DNA of 64,000 bases, taken from positions 1 to 64,000 of the forward strand of contig NZ_JABWCV010000011.1 in assembly GCF_013371085.1 (NCBI RefSeq), written 5' to 3'. This DNA is from Vreelandella maris. Its GTDB lineage: Bacteria; Pseudomonadota; Gammaproteobacteria; Pseudomonadales; Halomonadaceae. Each line of letters opens with the position of its first letter. The stretch's first letter is position 1. Of this stretch, positions 45,539 to 55,710 are shown piece after piece. The translations under genes were made by a program, and so were the position numbers. The notes under the pieces are model-generated. The model made no database searches. It was not told the DNA's origin and worked only from the letters and a program-made list of their open reading frames with translations.

Positions 45539-47446
45539 ATGCTCAAGCGCCCCAACACGCTAAAAAACTCCGAGCAAGAACTGCGTATTTTTCGTGTTAG
45601 AGCGCTGCTCGCCGTGTTGGTGGTATTGACTCTTGCCAGCTTGCTAACAGGGCGGCTTATTTATTTACAGATCGTCCAGCACGACATGTATAGCACGCGC
45701 TCTGAAAATAACCGGGTTCGCGTCGAACCGCTGCCGCCTAACCGGGGGTTAATTTACGATCGTAATGGCGTCCTGTTAGCCGAAAACCGTCCAACCTATA
45801 ACCTGACCCTCGTTCGCGAGCGCGTCGATAATCTGGATGAAACGCTGGCGTTGCTGGTAGAGCTTCTTGAACTGCCTGAGGAAGAGATTGAAGCGTTTAA
45901 CGTGCGCTCACGCCAGCGCCAACGACCTTTTCAACCAGCGCTGCTTACCAGTGATCTAAGCGAAGACCAAATTGCCCGTTTGGCAGTTAACCGCCACCGA
46001 TTGCCAGGGGTGGAGATAGAGGCACAGCCGCTGCGGTTTTATCCTGATGCCGAAATAATGGCCCATGCGCTAGGTTACGTTGGCCGTATTAATGCTGAAG
46101 AGATGGAAACGCTGGATGCAGGTCGTTACGCGGGTACTCACTTTATTGGTAAAACCGGTATTGAGCGTTTTTACGAAGAAGAGCTGCATGGTGAGGCGGG
46201 TTTACGCAAAGTGGAAACCAACGCCCGCGGAAGAGTGTTACGAGAGCTAGGGCGCACTGACCCGGTACCTGGGAAGAATTTAACATTAACGTTGGATAAG
46301 TCGCTCCAGATGCTGGCTTATGAATTGTTAGATGGTCGTCGCGGTTCTATCGTGGCTATCGTGCCAGGCACAGGTGAGATTCTTGCGATGGTCTCAACAC
46401 CGGGTTTTGACAGTAATCAGTTCGTCACCGGCATTGATGTGGCTTCTTATCGTGGTTTGCAGGAAGATCTCGATTTACCGCTTTTTAACCGCGCTATCCG
46501 TGGTCATTATCCTCCTGGCTCTACCATTAAACCTTTTCTAGCGCTGGCCGGGTTGGTGGAAGGGGTTATTACCCCTGATAGCACGATTAATGATCCCGGT
46601 TATTATCAGTTACCTAACGACTCCCGTCGTTACCGCAACTGGTTGCGCTGGGGGCATGGTCGTGTCGATATGGAGCGTTCCCTAGCCGTTTCTAATAACA
46701 CTTACTACTACACCTTGGCACATGATTTAGGTATCGATAATCTCCATGAGCAGATGAGTAATTTTGGCTTTGGTCAGCGTGTCGCCCATGACGTGCAAGG
46801 AGAAAGCAGCGCTTTGATGCCCTCGCGTGATTGGAAACGAGGACGCTTTAACCAGCCCTGGTATCCCGGTGAGACCCTGTCCGTGGGGATTGGGCAAGGC
46901 TACTGGCAGGTGACGCCTTTGCAGCTAGCCAGCGCCACTGCAACGCTGGCCAATCGCGGCCACTGGGTGAAGCCGCGCTTGGCGCGTCAGATTGGCGATA
47001 CCCCTGTCCCCCGTGACCTGCCCGACACCTTGGATGACATTCAGTTAGCTAATGACAACTGGTGGAATCGGGTATTCAGCGGTATGGAGAAGGTGATTAG
47101 TGGCACCGAAGGAACAGCGCGTCGAACTGGAGTGGGCCTTGAGTATCGCATGGGCGGTAAGTCAGGCACTGCACAGGTGTTTTCGCTGGGCCAGGACCAA
47201 CGCTATAACGCTGATGAGTTAGCGGAGCGGCTCCGTGACCACGCGCTGTTTATGGCCTTTGCACCGCTGGAAGACCCTCAGATTGCGGTATCCGTTATTG
47301 TTGAAAACGCAGGCGGAGGCAGTACACACGCGGCTCATTTGGCGCGTGCTATGACGGATGCCTGGTTACTTGAGGATGAAGCGCCGGACGTAGAAGAAGT
47401 ACGCGAAGTGTTAGAAGAAGATAACGCCAATGTGGAGGGGAACTAA
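45539..47446 (+). CDS. mrdA: Penicillin-binding protein 2 (elongasome transpeptidase)
   Basis: 635 residues from the ATG at 45539. A cytosolic start (MLKRPNTLKNSEQELRIF), one membrane anchor (LLAVLVVLTLASLLTGRLIYLQI), pedestal domain with PNRGLIYDRNG, and the transpeptidase domain with active-site Ser328 in GSTIK, SNN in LAVSNNTYYY and KSG in GGKSGTAQ. It crosslinks side-wall peptidoglycan with RodA, which is encoded immediately downstream. The C-terminus is acidic. Confidence 0.95.
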   Translation: MLKRPNTLKNSEQELRIFRVRALLAVLVVLTLASLLTGRLIYLQIVQHDMYSTRSENNRVRVEPLPPNRGLIYDRNGVLLAENRPTYNLTLVRERVDNLDETLALLVELLELPEEEIEAFNVRSRQRQRPFQPALLTSDLSEDQIARLAVNRHRLPGVEIEAQPLRFYPDAEIMAHALGYVGRINAEEMETLDAGRYAGTHFIGKTGIERFYEEELHGEAGLRKVETNARGRVLRELGRTDPVPGKNLTLTLDKSLQMLAYELLDGRRGSIVAIVPGTGEILAMVSTPGFDSNQFVTGIDVASYRGLQEDLDLPLFNRAIRGHYPPGSTIKPFLALAGLVEGVITPDSTINDPGYYQLPNDSRRYRNWLRWGHGRVDMERSLAVSNNTYYYTLAHDLGIDNLHEQMSNFGFGQRVAHDVQGESSALMPSRDWKRGRFNQPWYPGETLSVGIGQGYWQVTPLQLASATATLANRGHWVKPRLARQIGDTPVPRDLPDTLDDIQLANDNWWNRVFSGMEKVISGTEGTARRTGVGLEYRMGGKSGTAQVFSLGQDQRYNADELAERLRDHALFMAFAPLEDPQIAVSVIVENAGGGSTHAAHLARAMTDAWLLEDEAPDVEEVREVLEEDNANVEGN

Positions 47447-47449
47447 CCC

Positions 47450-48610
47450 ATGCCTTGGCATTATCTAGCGCGTTCTATGCGTGGTTACCCTGTTCGCCCG
47501 CCCGAAAGCGGCATCGCCCGGCGTAAAAGTATTTGGGAGCGAATCCATCTAGACCCCTGGCTGCTTGGCTTGCTACTGGTATTGATGGGCAGTGGTTTAA
47601 TCGTTCTTTATAGCGCTTCTGGACAATCCATTGATGCCGTGATTGCTCAGAGCATACGGTTTTGCATCGCCCTGGTGGTGATGGTAATCATTGCCCAGTT
47701 TTCACCTTCTACTTTTTTGCGCTTCGCGCCGCTAGCCTATGGGGTCGGGGTTGCCATGCTGGTTGCTGTTGATGTAGTGGGTGATGTGGGGATGGGCGCT
47801 AAGCGCTGGTTAGTTATTCCTGGTGTCATACGCTTTCAACCCTCGGAAATGATGAAACTGGCAGCCCCGTTAATGGTGGCGGCCTATCTTAATCGCTGTG
47901 AATTGCCGCCGCGTCTGCGCGATATACTAGTGTGTGGCGTTATCATCGGCGTGCCCGTCGTGCTGACGGCTATTCAGCCTGACTTGGGAACCTCGTTGCT
48001 GGTAGCCAGTGCTGCTCTTATCGTGGTTCTGCTAGCAGGTTTGTCGTGGCGGTTGATCGGATTTATTGCGGCGTTGGGGGCCGCCGGGGTGCCGGTATTA
48101 TGGATGAATATGCATAACTACCAGCGTCAGCGCGTGTTGACTTTTTTGAACCCAGAAAGCGACCCGCTGGGCTCTGGCTGGAATATCATTCAGTCAACCA
48201 CCGCCATAGGTAGCGGTGGGTTGTGGGGCAAAGGGTGGCTGCAGGGTACCCAGTCCCAGTTAGAGTTTTTGCCAGAGCGGCATACGGATTTCATTATTGC
48301 CGTCCTAGGCGAAGAGTTTGGTTTAGTGGGTATGCTGGTGCTGTTGTGCCTGTATCTATTAATCGTGAGCCGTGGTGTATGGATGGCAAGCGCTGCCCAG
48401 GATACCTTTGGCCGCTTAGTCGCAGGCAGTATCATCCTCACCTTTTTTATCTATGTATTTGTCAATATGGGCATGGTGAGTGGCATTCTGCCTGTCGTTG
48501 GTGTGCCGCTACCGTTGGTTAGCTTTGGCGGCACCTCAAGCGTGACCTTGTTGGCGGGTTTCGGTATTCTCATGTCCATACATGCTCATCGTCGGCTGCT
48601 GTCGCGCTAG
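47450..48610 (+). CDS. mrdB: Rod-shape protein RodA (SEDS glycosyltransferase)
   Basis: 386 residues, about ten membrane helices. SEDS family markers: FQPSEMMKLAAPLMVAAYL, QPDLGTSLLVASAALIVVLLAG, and the C-terminal GVPLPLVSFGGTSSVTLLAGFGILMS. Polymerises lipid II glycan strands as partner of PBP2. Three bases after mrdA. An extra N-terminal ~25 basic residues precede the first helix. Confidence 0.96.
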   Translation: MPWHYLARSMRGYPVRPPESGIARRKSIWERIHLDPWLLGLLLVLMGSGLIVLYSASGQSIDAVIAQSIRFCIALVVMVIIAQFSPSTFLRFAPLAYGVGVAMLVAVDVVGDVGMGAKRWLVIPGVIRFQPSEMMKLAAPLMVAAYLNRCELPPRLRDILVCGVIIGVPVVLTAIQPDLGTSLLVASAALIVVLLAGLSWRLIGFIAALGAAGVPVLWMNMHNYQRQRVLTFLNPESDPLGSGWNIIQSTTAIGSGGLWGKGWLQGTQSQLEFLPERHTDFIIAVLGEEFGLVGMLVLLCLYLLIVSRGVWMASAAQDTFGRLVAGSIILTFFIYVFVNMGMVSGILPVVGVPLPLVSFGGTSSVTLLAGFGILMSIHAHRRLLSR

Positions 48611-48731
48611 CAAAGTTGCCCAGCCCAAACATATAGTTCAGACGCCTGTGTTACTCGGCAATGGAAAACTCAGGAATAGATGGTTCTGGAATTAATCGTT
48701 CTGGGATAAAGAGCTCAGGAGTGGAGAGTTA

Positions 48732-49805
48732 ATGAACAAGGTTCAAGGGAAGACGAGCCGCTATTTTTTGGCAGCCATGATGTGCTGGGTAACGCCCATA
48801 GCAATTGCTGAGGAGCCTTCTCAGGGTGAACAGCAAGCTGCCCCTCAGCACTTTGCGCCTCAGCAAAATGCTGACAGCCAAGCGCTGATGGAAGAGCTAG
48901 TTGAGCAAGGGGTCCCTCAAGCGTGGCTAGAAGAGGCGCTCGGACAGGCTAATTATACCCAAAGTGTACTGGACGCCATGGAAGGGGCCGCCGAGCGACG
49001 TCTAAAGTGGCATGAGTATCGCGCCATTTTCATGACTCAGCAGCGCATTGAAGAGGGCGTTGAATTTATTGATAAGCATGCTGACGCCTTGGCGCGAGCC
49101 GAAAGTACCTATGGCGTTCCTGCTGAAATAATTACCGCTATTATTGGCGTTGAAACTTACTACGGCCGTCATAAAGGCCAGCACCGTGTATTGGATTCGC
49201 TAGCCACGCTGGCGTTTCTTCACCCGGCGAGAGGCGCTTTTTTTCGCGGTGAGCTGGCAGCGTTTTTACGTATAGCGTACGAGCAGCAGGTCGACCCTAC
49301 TGGGCTGCGCGGCTCTTATGCAGGCGCTATGGGCTATCCGCAATTTATCCCCACCAGTTACCAAGCCTATGCGGTAGATTTTGATGATGATGGCCGCCGC
49401 GATTTGTGGGAAAACCCAGTCGATGCGATTGGTAGTGTCGCTAATTACTTTGCCGAGCATAACTGGAAACCAGGGGCTGATATTTATCACCAGGCCACTG
49501 GGCCAGACGAATTGTCAAGCGAGCTATTACAGGAACTCTCGTTTAACCAAACGTCGCCTCCTGCAGTGAGTGTCGCTCAACTGGCCGAGCAAGGGCTGAC
49601 GCCTGAGGATTCTCTAGATAGTGAATTGTTGGTCGCGCCGTTGGCGCTTGAGTTCGCTGATGGCGAGACCCACTATCGGTTCGGCGAGTATAATTTTTAT
49701 GTGATTACTCGCTATAACCATAGTCACCTGTATGCCATGGCTGTAGCCGAGTTGGCGGAAGAGATCGCCGCATTGCACGATAAGCTGCATGAGGACGAGG
49801 CATGA
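48732..49805 (+). CDS. mltB: Lytic murein transglycosylase B
   Basis: 357 residues. Signal peptide (FLAAMMCWVTPIAIA) without a clear lipobox cysteine, a Gln-rich linker, then the SLT_2 domain: catalytic Glu in IIGVETYYGRHKGQHRVLDSLATLAF, RGSYAGAMGYPQFIPTSYQAYAVDFDDDG and VDAIGSVANYFAEHNW. It cleaves glycan strands to 1,6-anhydro-muropeptides in the periplasm. GGAG lies nine bases before the ATG. Its stop overlaps rlpA (ATGA). Confidence 0.94.
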   Translation: MNKVQGKTSRYFLAAMMCWVTPIAIAEEPSQGEQQAAPQHFAPQQNADSQALMEELVEQGVPQAWLEEALGQANYTQSVLDAMEGAAERRLKWHEYRAIFMTQQRIEEGVEFIDKHADALARAESTYGVPAEIITAIIGVETYYGRHKGQHRVLDSLATLAFLHPARGAFFRGELAAFLRIAYEQQVDPTGLRGSYAGAMGYPQFIPTSYQAYAVDFDDDGRRDLWENPVDAIGSVANYFAEHNWKPGADIYHQATGPDELSSELLQELSFNQTSPPAVSVAQLAEQGLTPEDSLDSELLVAPLALEFADGETHYRFGEYNFYVITRYNHSHLYAMAVAELAEEIAALHDKLHEDEA

Positions 49806-50845
49806 ATAGCAAACTGACGATAACCAGGCGTGCTGGCGGGGTAATCGCCTTGCTGGCGCTGGTCAGTGGTTGTGCTAGCAATGATACCCAGCGTATTGAT
49901 GTGCCTAGCTCGGCCAATCAAGCAGCTGCCCCTAGTTCGTCGGCCGCTACGAGTGACGGTCGTTACGCCATGAGCGGAGATGCCTACCCACTTGAACCGC
50001 CGGATGTTACCAAAGTGCCCGATGCAGAGCCGCGCGTTGAGCAGCCCTCCCGAGGTGGCAACCGCTCAACCTATGAGGTGTGGGGAAAAACCTACCATGT
50101 GCTGCCTGATGCCACAGACTACGAAAAACGCGGTACGGCCTCTTGGTATGGTGAAAAATTCCACGGCTATGCGACCTCAAACGGCGAAATTTACGATATG
50201 TATAAAATGTCGGCAGCTCACCGTTCGTTGCCCTTACCCACGTTTGCTCGGGTAACCAGCTTGGATAACGGGCAATCGGTGATTGTCAGGGTAAATGATC
50301 GCGGCCCGTTTCATAGTGACCGTGAAATAGATCTCTCGTATGCGGCAGCGGCACGATTGGGTTTTCTCGACAATGGCACCGGCTCCGTTAAAGTTGAAGC
50401 AATCAACCCTGAACAGTGGCTAGCCGAGCGTGGTCGAGGGGGGAGTGGTTCTTCCCAACAAGCAAGCGCTCCAGAGAGGCAAGTTGTTTCAAACGCTCCG
50501 TCGGCGGTTGCCCGGCAAGCGGCGTCTAATGTTTCAGTATCAAATTCTTCAGTGCCTACTGCTTCAGCGCCTGCTGCACCCTCACAAGCATCGATATCTC
50601 AGCCATCGCCAAACCAAGGCGGGACAGGTGACGCCGTTTACCTACAAATTGCTGCTCTCGGTAACCCTGAAGGCGCGCAGCAGTTGCAGCAGCGGCTGCA
50701 GGTTGAACAGCCCCATGACGTACGTATTATGAGTGATGCCGACGTCTATCGTGTGCAGATAGGCCCCATTAGGCCGGGGCAGGAGACTCAAGCACGTGAA
50801 ACGCTGCGTCAAGCAGGGTTCCCCCAGGTCTTTGTTGTGCGATAA
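49802..50845 (+). CDS. rlpA: Septal/rod lytic transglycosylase RlpA (lipoprotein)
   Basis: 347 residues. Lipobox LVSGCAS after the signal sequence makes it an outer-membrane lipoprotein. DPBB domain about 115-205 (GTASWYGEKFHGYATSNGEIYD, VRVNDRGPFHSDREIDLSYAAAARLGF), a long Ser/Ala/Gln linker, and a C-terminal SPOR domain (VYLQIAALGNPEGAQQL to VQIGPIRPG) that binds denuded glycan at division sites. Operon with mltB and dacA. Confidence 0.94.
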   Translation: MNSKLTITRRAGGVIALLALVSGCASNDTQRIDVPSSANQAAAPSSSAATSDGRYAMSGDAYPLEPPDVTKVPDAEPRVEQPSRGGNRSTYEVWGKTYHVLPDATDYEKRGTASWYGEKFHGYATSNGEIYDMYKMSAAHRSLPLPTFARVTSLDNGQSVIVRVNDRGPFHSDREIDLSYAAAARLGFLDNGTGSVKVEAINPEQWLAERGRGGSGSSQQASAPERQVVSNAPSAVARQAASNVSVSNSSVPTASAPAAPSQASISQPSPNQGGTGDAVYLQIAALGNPEGAQQLQQRLQVEQPHDVRIMSDADVYRVQIGPIRPGQETQARETLRQAGFPQVFVVR

Positions 50846-50942
50846 TTAGCACCCTATTTATTTCTTGTGGCGCGTTTTACGCGCCGCCTTGTTTTTAAAA
50901 AAAGCTTTACAAGTAAGCTTTCAAGTAAGTGAGACTGACGTT

Positions 50943-52157
50943 ATGAACGTGTTTACATCCATTGGCCGCTCTGCACGCCTATGCCTTTTTGCTGCAATGG
51001 CGACGGTTGCTGTGCCTGCCAGTGCACAGCAAGTTCCTCAACCGGTAATTCCGCAGCCGCAAACCATTATTCCTGCGGCCCCTCAGTTAGCGGCGAGTTC
51101 GTGGATACTCATGGATGCCAACAGTGGTCGCATTTTGGCGGAGCATAATTCGGATGAACGCCTTCCGCCGGCCAGTTTGACCAAGTTGATGACAGCCTAT
51201 TTGGTTGAGCGTGAGCTTGATCGCGGCACTATTAATCTGACTGACATGATTAATATTAGTGAGAACGCGTGGCGTACCGGCGGCTCTAAAATGTTTATCG
51301 AGGTGGGTGATCAAGTTTCAGTAGATGACCTTCTTCATGGAATTATTATTGTGTCGGGCAACGATGCCAGTGTCGCCATGGCCGAGCATTTAGCCGGTGG
51401 AGAAACGCCCTTTGCGGACCTAATGAATCAGCATGCCACTCGGCTGGGCATGAATAATACAAATTTCCAAAATGCCACGGGCTTGCCGGGCGAGCAGCAC
51501 TACTCAACTGCCCATGATATGGCACGCTTATCGCAGCACATTATTAATGATTATCCCGAACATTATGAAATTTACTCCCAGCGTACCTTCTCTTATGGCG
51601 GCATCGACCAGCCCAACCGCAACCGTTTGCTGTGGCGTGACCCTTCGGTCGACGGCCTAAAAACCGGCTGGACCACAGAGGCTGGTTTTTGCCTTGTATC
51701 GTCGGCTAAGCGTGACGATATGCGCTTGATTTCCGTTGTGATGGGGACCACCTCCGATGAGGCGCGTGCTCAGGAAACGCAAAAGCTACTCAGCTATGGT
51801 TTCCGCTTTTTCGAGACCATGAAGCTTTACGAGCGTGGTGCTGTTTTGGCCACGCCGCGTGTGTGGGGTGGCGATATTAACGAATTACGCGTGGGGGTCG
51901 ATGAAGAGGTCTTTATGACCTTGCCGCGTAACCGTAATGAAGAACTGCGCGCGCGCCTTAATCTGAACCCGGATCTTCAGGCCCCGATTGCTATTGGTGA
52001 TGAGGTCGGCACCCTTGAGGTTCATCTGGGCGACGAGGTGGTCGGTGAGCGTCGCTTGGTGGCCTTGGAAAACATTGAAGAGGGCGGTCTCTTCAAGCGT
52101 TTGTTTGATCAGGTGCAGCGCTTCTTTAGTGGCCTAATCAGCAACTTTACCGACTAA
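50943..52157 (+). CDS. dacA: D-alanyl-D-alanine carboxypeptidase, PBP5/6 type
   Basis: 404 residues from the ATG at 50943. Signal peptide ending VPASAQQ, active-site Ser78 in PPASLTKLM, SGN in IIVSGNDASVAMAEHL, KTG in VDGLKTGWTTEAG. The C-terminal beta-domain is followed by an amphipathic anchor GLFKRLFDQVQRFFSGLISNF. Trims the terminal D-Ala from pentapeptides and so limits crosslinking. The ribosome binding site is weak. Confidence 0.95.
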   Translation: MNVFTSIGRSARLCLFAAMATVAVPASAQQVPQPVIPQPQTIIPAAPQLAASSWILMDANSGRILAEHNSDERLPPASLTKLMTAYLVERELDRGTINLTDMINISENAWRTGGSKMFIEVGDQVSVDDLLHGIIIVSGNDASVAMAEHLAGGETPFADLMNQHATRLGMNNTNFQNATGLPGEQHYSTAHDMARLSQHIINDYPEHYEIYSQRTFSYGGIDQPNRNRLLWRDPSVDGLKTGWTTEAGFCLVSSAKRDDMRLISVVMGTTSDEARAQETQKLLSYGFRFFETMKLYERGAVLATPRVWGGDINELRVGVDEEVFMTLPRNRNEELRARLNLNPDLQAPIAIGDEVGTLEVHLGDEVVGERRLVALENIEEGGLFKRLFDQVQRFFSGLISNFTD

Positions 52158-52210
52158 AGTTTGATTAGGTTTAAGCCGTTGGTTTTGTTTTTTGCAATGA
52201 TGGGGTTGCT

Positions 52211-52522
52211 ATGAAAAAAGGTACGCCACAAGGACTGCGTGATTTGCGCCAACCGGCGGTTCAAGAGCCGCCTAAAATCACTTTTCCTTGTGATTACTCG
52301 TTAAAGGTCGTAGGCGATGCCGCCGAAGACTTTCCTGCCTGTGTATGCCAAGTCATTGTGCGCCATGCGCCTGATTTCGACGCCACGACAATGCAGGTAG
52401 TTGATAGCCGTAATGGTCGTTTCCAATCGGTTCGTGTGGTGATTAGAGCGACCGGAGAGCAGCACATTAAAGAGCTGTTTGAGGCGCTAAAAGCCACCGG
52501 CCGTGTCCATATGGTGGTGTAA
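52211..52522 (+). CDS. ybeD: YbeD family protein (DUF493)
   Basis: 103 residues. DUF493 core [29 protein letters not shown] and [32 protein letters not shown]; a small ACT-like ferredoxin fold. It has been linked to regulation of neighbouring genes in other species, but its biochemical role is unsettled. Two bases before lipB, and between dacA and lipB as in other gammaproteobacteria. Confidence 0.93.
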   Translation: MKKGTPQGLRDLRQPAVQEPPKITFPCDYSLKVVGDAAEDFPACVCQVIVRHAPDFDATTMQVVDSRNGRFQSVRVVIRATGEQHIKELFEALKATGRVHMVV

Positions 52523-52524
52523 GC

Positions 52525-53187
52525 GTGAGCGACGCCGTGCCAATCAGGCTGCATCACTTGGGGCGCCAACCCTATCTTCCTGTTTGGGAAGCCATGCGCT
52601 CGCTGACTGATACCCGCGATGCCAATACCCTTGATCAGTTCTGGTTGGTCGAGCACGATCCTGTATTTACTCAAGGGCAGGCTGGCAAGCCGGAGCATTT
52701 ACTTCTACCCGGGGATATTCCGGTAGTGCATACAGATAGGGGTGGGCAGGTTACCTATCACGGGCCTGGTCAGGTGGTGCTATATCCGTTACTGGATGTG
52801 CGGCGTGGAAAAATTGGCGTACGTGATTTAGTCACTGCATTGGAGAATGCGGTGATTGATGTATTAAGCAGTTACGGTGTAAGCGCGCGTGCACGGCCTG
52901 ATGCGCCCGGTGTGTATGTAATGACCGACGCTGGTGAGGCTAAAATTGCTTCGTTAGGCTTGCGAATTAGGCGTGGGGCAAGTTTTCATGGCGTAGCGTT
53001 AAACGTCGATGGTGACCTAACGCCTTTTTTACGGATTAATCCCTGCGGCTATGCCGGCATGCCCATGGTGAGGTTGGCCGACTTTGCATCGCTACCAAGC
53101 AATCATCAGGTCGGGGAGCAGTTGGCGAAAGCGCTAGCCAAACGGCTAAATCGTGAATTGGTCAGTGTAGGTAGCTCGCCGCTGTAA
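52525..53187 (+). CDS. lipB: Octanoyl-(acyl carrier protein) transferase
   Basis: 220 residues, GTG start two bases after ybeD. Motifs: [43 protein letters not shown] with the conserved His, the lysine of [24 protein letters not shown], and [11 protein letters not shown] containing the catalytic Cys. It transfers octanoyl groups from ACP to lipoyl domains. In most relatives lipA follows in the same direction; here lipA is convergent. Confidence 0.95.
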   Translation: MSDAVPIRLHHLGRQPYLPVWEAMRSLTDTRDANTLDQFWLVEHDPVFTQGQAGKPEHLLLPGDIPVVHTDRGGQVTYHGPGQVVLYPLLDVRRGKIGVRDLVTALENAVIDVLSSYGVSARARPDAPGVYVMTDAGEAKIASLGLRIRRGASFHGVALNVDGDLTPFLRINPCGYAGMPMVRLADFASLPSNHQVGEQLAKALAKRLNRELVSVGSSPL

Positions 53188-53212
53188 AAGGGAGCCGGTG
53201 GCTCCCTTTTTT
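53186..53212 (+). terminator. Terminator after lipB (shared with lipA)
   Basis: Perfect 11-bp stem AAAAGGGAGCC / GGCTCCCTTTT (53186-53196 and 53200-53210) with a three-base loop and a T-run, starting in the lipB stop codon. Symmetric, so it can also act on lipA transcripts coming the other way. Confidence 0.9.
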
Positions 53213-53243
53213 CAGCTAGCTCTATATAGCGGTAAAGTTAGGC

Positions 53244-54302
53244 TTATCCTACGTTTAACGCTGGAATAATATTGGGGTTCGCTTCTTGTTCCTGACCAGG
53301 AATGGCGGCGGGTGAGGCGAGCCCCAGGTTGTTCTTTTCAAACACACGATCAGCGCGATAGCTGGAACGCACCAGCGGGCCAGAAGGCACTTCCATGAAG
53401 CCCTTCTCCAAGCCGATTACACGGTAGCGGTCAAACTCTTCTGGCGTTACCCAGCGCTCTACCGCCAAGTGATTTTTGGTTGGGCGCAAATATTGACCAA
53501 GCGTGACGATATCGACACCGATTTCACGCAGATCATCAAAAGCCCGCAAAATCTCTTCGTCAGTTTCCCCTAACCCCAGCATCAAACTGGTTTTGGTGAT
53601 GATGTCAGGACGGTAGCGTTTGGCATGGGCAAGCACGTCAAGCGTTTTACGATAACCCGCTCGCCGATCACGTACACGGCCTGTTAATCGTTCAACGGTT
53701 TCAACGTTTTGGGCAAATACTTGTAACCCAGAATCAACAACGCGCTCAATAGCACTCAGCTCGCCATCGAAGTCAGGTGTTAAGGCTTCCACGACAACTT
53801 CAGGCGTGCGCGCTTTAATGGCACTAATACAGTTGGCATAGTGCGATGCACCGCCGTCGTCGAGGTCGTCACGGTCTACCGAGGTGAGCACGATGTAACG
53901 AAGGCCCATTAACTCCACTGACTTCGCGGTGTTTTCAGGTTCTTCGTGATCAAGCCAGCCTTGTGGGTTGCCGGTATCTACCGCGCAGAATCGACAAGCG
54001 CGGGTGCATACTGATCCCATAAGCATGATGGTCGCCGTGCCGTTGCTCCAGCACTCGCCCATATTGGGGCAATGAGATTCAGCACAAACGGTGCTTAGTC
54101 GATGGGTAGCAACGTTCTTTTTGACCGCTTCAAAACGCTCCCCTCCAGGGATCTGTGCGCGCAGCCACTTGGGCTTGCGTTCAAGAGAAGGGGCTTCTGC
54201 CTGCGCTTTGCGCTGCTTCATGCCATCCTTTATCACCGACATGCCATGTTCATTACGGAATTTTTCACCGCTAGACACGCGTTGCGGAGGGATATTGCTC
54301 AT
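53244..54302 (-). CDS. lipA: Lipoyl synthase (radical SAM)
   Basis: 352 residues. Auxiliary cluster cysteines in [15 protein letters not shown], radical-SAM CxxxCxxC in CTRACRFC, and the C-terminal RSSYRAD motif with the third-ligand Ser. Inserts two sulfurs into protein-bound octanoyl groups. The N-terminal ~45 residues are longer and more basic than in E. coli LipA; a later in-frame Met ([12 protein letters not shown]) could be the start. Convergent with lipB. Confidence 0.95.
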   Translation of the reverse strand: MSNIPPQRVSSGEKFRNEHGMSVIKDGMKQRKAQAEAPSLERKPKWLRAQIPGGERFEAVKKNVATHRLSTVCAESHCPNMGECWSNGTATIMLMGSVCTRACRFCAVDTGNPQGWLDHEEPENTAKSVELMGLRYIVLTSVDRDDLDDGGASHYANCISAIKARTPEVVVEALTPDFDGELSAIERVVDSGLQVFAQNVETVERLTGRVRDRRAGYRKTLDVLAHAKRYRPDIITKTSLMLGLGETDEEILRAFDDLREIGVDIVTLGQYLRPTKNHLAVERWVTPEEFDRYRVIGLEKGFMEVPSGPLVRSSYRADRVFEKNNLGLASPAAIPGQEQEANPNIIPALNVG

Positions 54303-54474
54303 AGGGACAGAGCCTCTCTTTTGTGCGGTAGGCCGAGTACGTTTGCAGGCGTTAAGCCCTTACAAGACCTGCCAATTGGTACCTGATTAATTAATACGAA
54401 GTGCATCCGATATTTCATCGTGCTAATAACTACTAATGTAACATATCTCACTGTCAACAGGACACCGCATGGCC

Positions 54475-55461
54475 CTAGGGGGCAAGCATTGGCAGGCAAG
54501 CGACGCCGTGGCTCGGTAACGGGCTTGAAGGTGCTTGAAAGTGGCGGCGATAATCGGGTAAGTGCTCACGGATAAAGCTTAAGAAAAGCTCTGCCACCGG
54601 TGTGGGAAAACGCTCCCGCGCATACACCGTGCACCAGGAGCGGTGGATCGGGAAATCGGGAAGCCCAAGCTCAAAAAGTAACCCTTGCTCAAGCTCAAGC
54701 TGTACCGCCAGGCGGGGGAGAACGGCAACGCCTAAGTGAGCCATTACTCCGCCTTTAATGGCTTCATTGGTGCCAAGCTCAATACAGTGGGGAAGGGCGA
54801 CCTGCTGATTGGCGGCCATTTGTTCAAAGGCATTGCGCACGCCAGAGCCCGGCTCACGCATCAACACGTAATGGCGTGCGAAGTCTGCCAGAGAGGGCTC
54901 CGGCATGGAAAGCAGGGGGTGTTCCGGCCAAACCACCGCGATTAATTCGTTATCAAGAATTGGCATCACTACTAAACGATCATCCTCTGGCACCATCGCC
55001 ATAATAACGAGATCGTCCTGCTGTTCAGTCAACCGCTCTAGGGCTTGGCTGCGGTTGCATACCTTTAAGCGAACGTGCACCTCTGGGTAGTGAGCACGGA
55101 AACGGGCGAGTAAGTAAGGCACCACATATTGGGCCGAGGATACTGCCGCAATATTAAGTTCGCCGCTTATTTTGCCGTTAATGTCTGATAGGTTCATTTC
55201 CAGACGTGAAAGCTGACCAAAAATTTCTCGTGTCGAATGGGCGAGCGTATCGGCGGCGGGAAGCGTGTGGAGCGTTTTACCCGCGTAGTTAAAGAGTGGC
55301 TGACCCAAAGCCAGCTCAAGCTGGCGTATTTGTGCGCTCACCGCGGGCTGGGTAAGACCCAACTGCTCAGCTGCGCGAGAATAAGAGCGTTGCCGGTGCA
55401 CCGCCTGGAAGACCTGTAGTTGCCGAAATGTAAGGCGATTGAGCAGAGTAGGGGATGACAT
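54475..55461 (-). CDS. LysR-type transcriptional regulator, CbbR/RbcR-like
   Basis: 328 residues. HTH LTFRQLQVFQAVHRQRSYSRAAEQLGLTQPAVSAQIRQLE and a LysR_substrate domain with ELNIAAVSSAQYVVPYLLARFRAHYPEV. The pattern TFRQLQVF---------A-E-L-LTQPAVS-QI is typical of the CbbR subgroup. It lies upstream of lipA on the same strand (172-base gap) and divergent from the DUF3141 gene. The target and effector are unknown; regulation of the divergent gene is the default guess. Confidence 0.88.
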   Translation of the reverse strand: MSSPTLLNRLTFRQLQVFQAVHRQRSYSRAAEQLGLTQPAVSAQIRQLELALGQPLFNYAGKTLHTLPAADTLAHSTREIFGQLSRLEMNLSDINGKISGELNIAAVSSAQYVVPYLLARFRAHYPEVHVRLKVCNRSQALERLTEQQDDLVIMAMVPEDDRLVVMPILDNELIAVVWPEHPLLSMPEPSLADFARHYVLMREPGSGVRNAFEQMAANQQVALPHCIELGTNEAIKGGVMAHLGVAVLPRLAVQLELEQGLLFELGLPDFPIHRSWCTVYARERFPTPVAELFLSFIREHLPDYRRHFQAPSSPLPSHGVACLPMLAP

Positions 55462-55710
55462 AGCAACCTCGTAGTGAACACCCTTTATTTGTCGCTAGGA
55501 CTAATGCCAAATACAGGCTTTATCGTCAGCGCAACGCATGCTAACACTGAATCTTTGGCGCTGCTTAAAGAGTGCTTTGTGGCTCCATTAGTCGAAATTA
55601 CTAGGAGTAAAGATCGACGTTGCGAACGTAGTGGCCTAAACTATATTGCATTGCAGCATCCTCATTGCTGCCCGGTTTGATGCCGGCGCATCGACCCAAT
55701 GGGAGAACCT

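Noticed and set aside
55462..55698. Short plus-strand frame (about 68 codons) upstream of the DUF3141 gene
   Set aside because: No ribosome binding site or recognisable domain; it lies in the probable regulatory gap between the LysR and DUF3141 genes.
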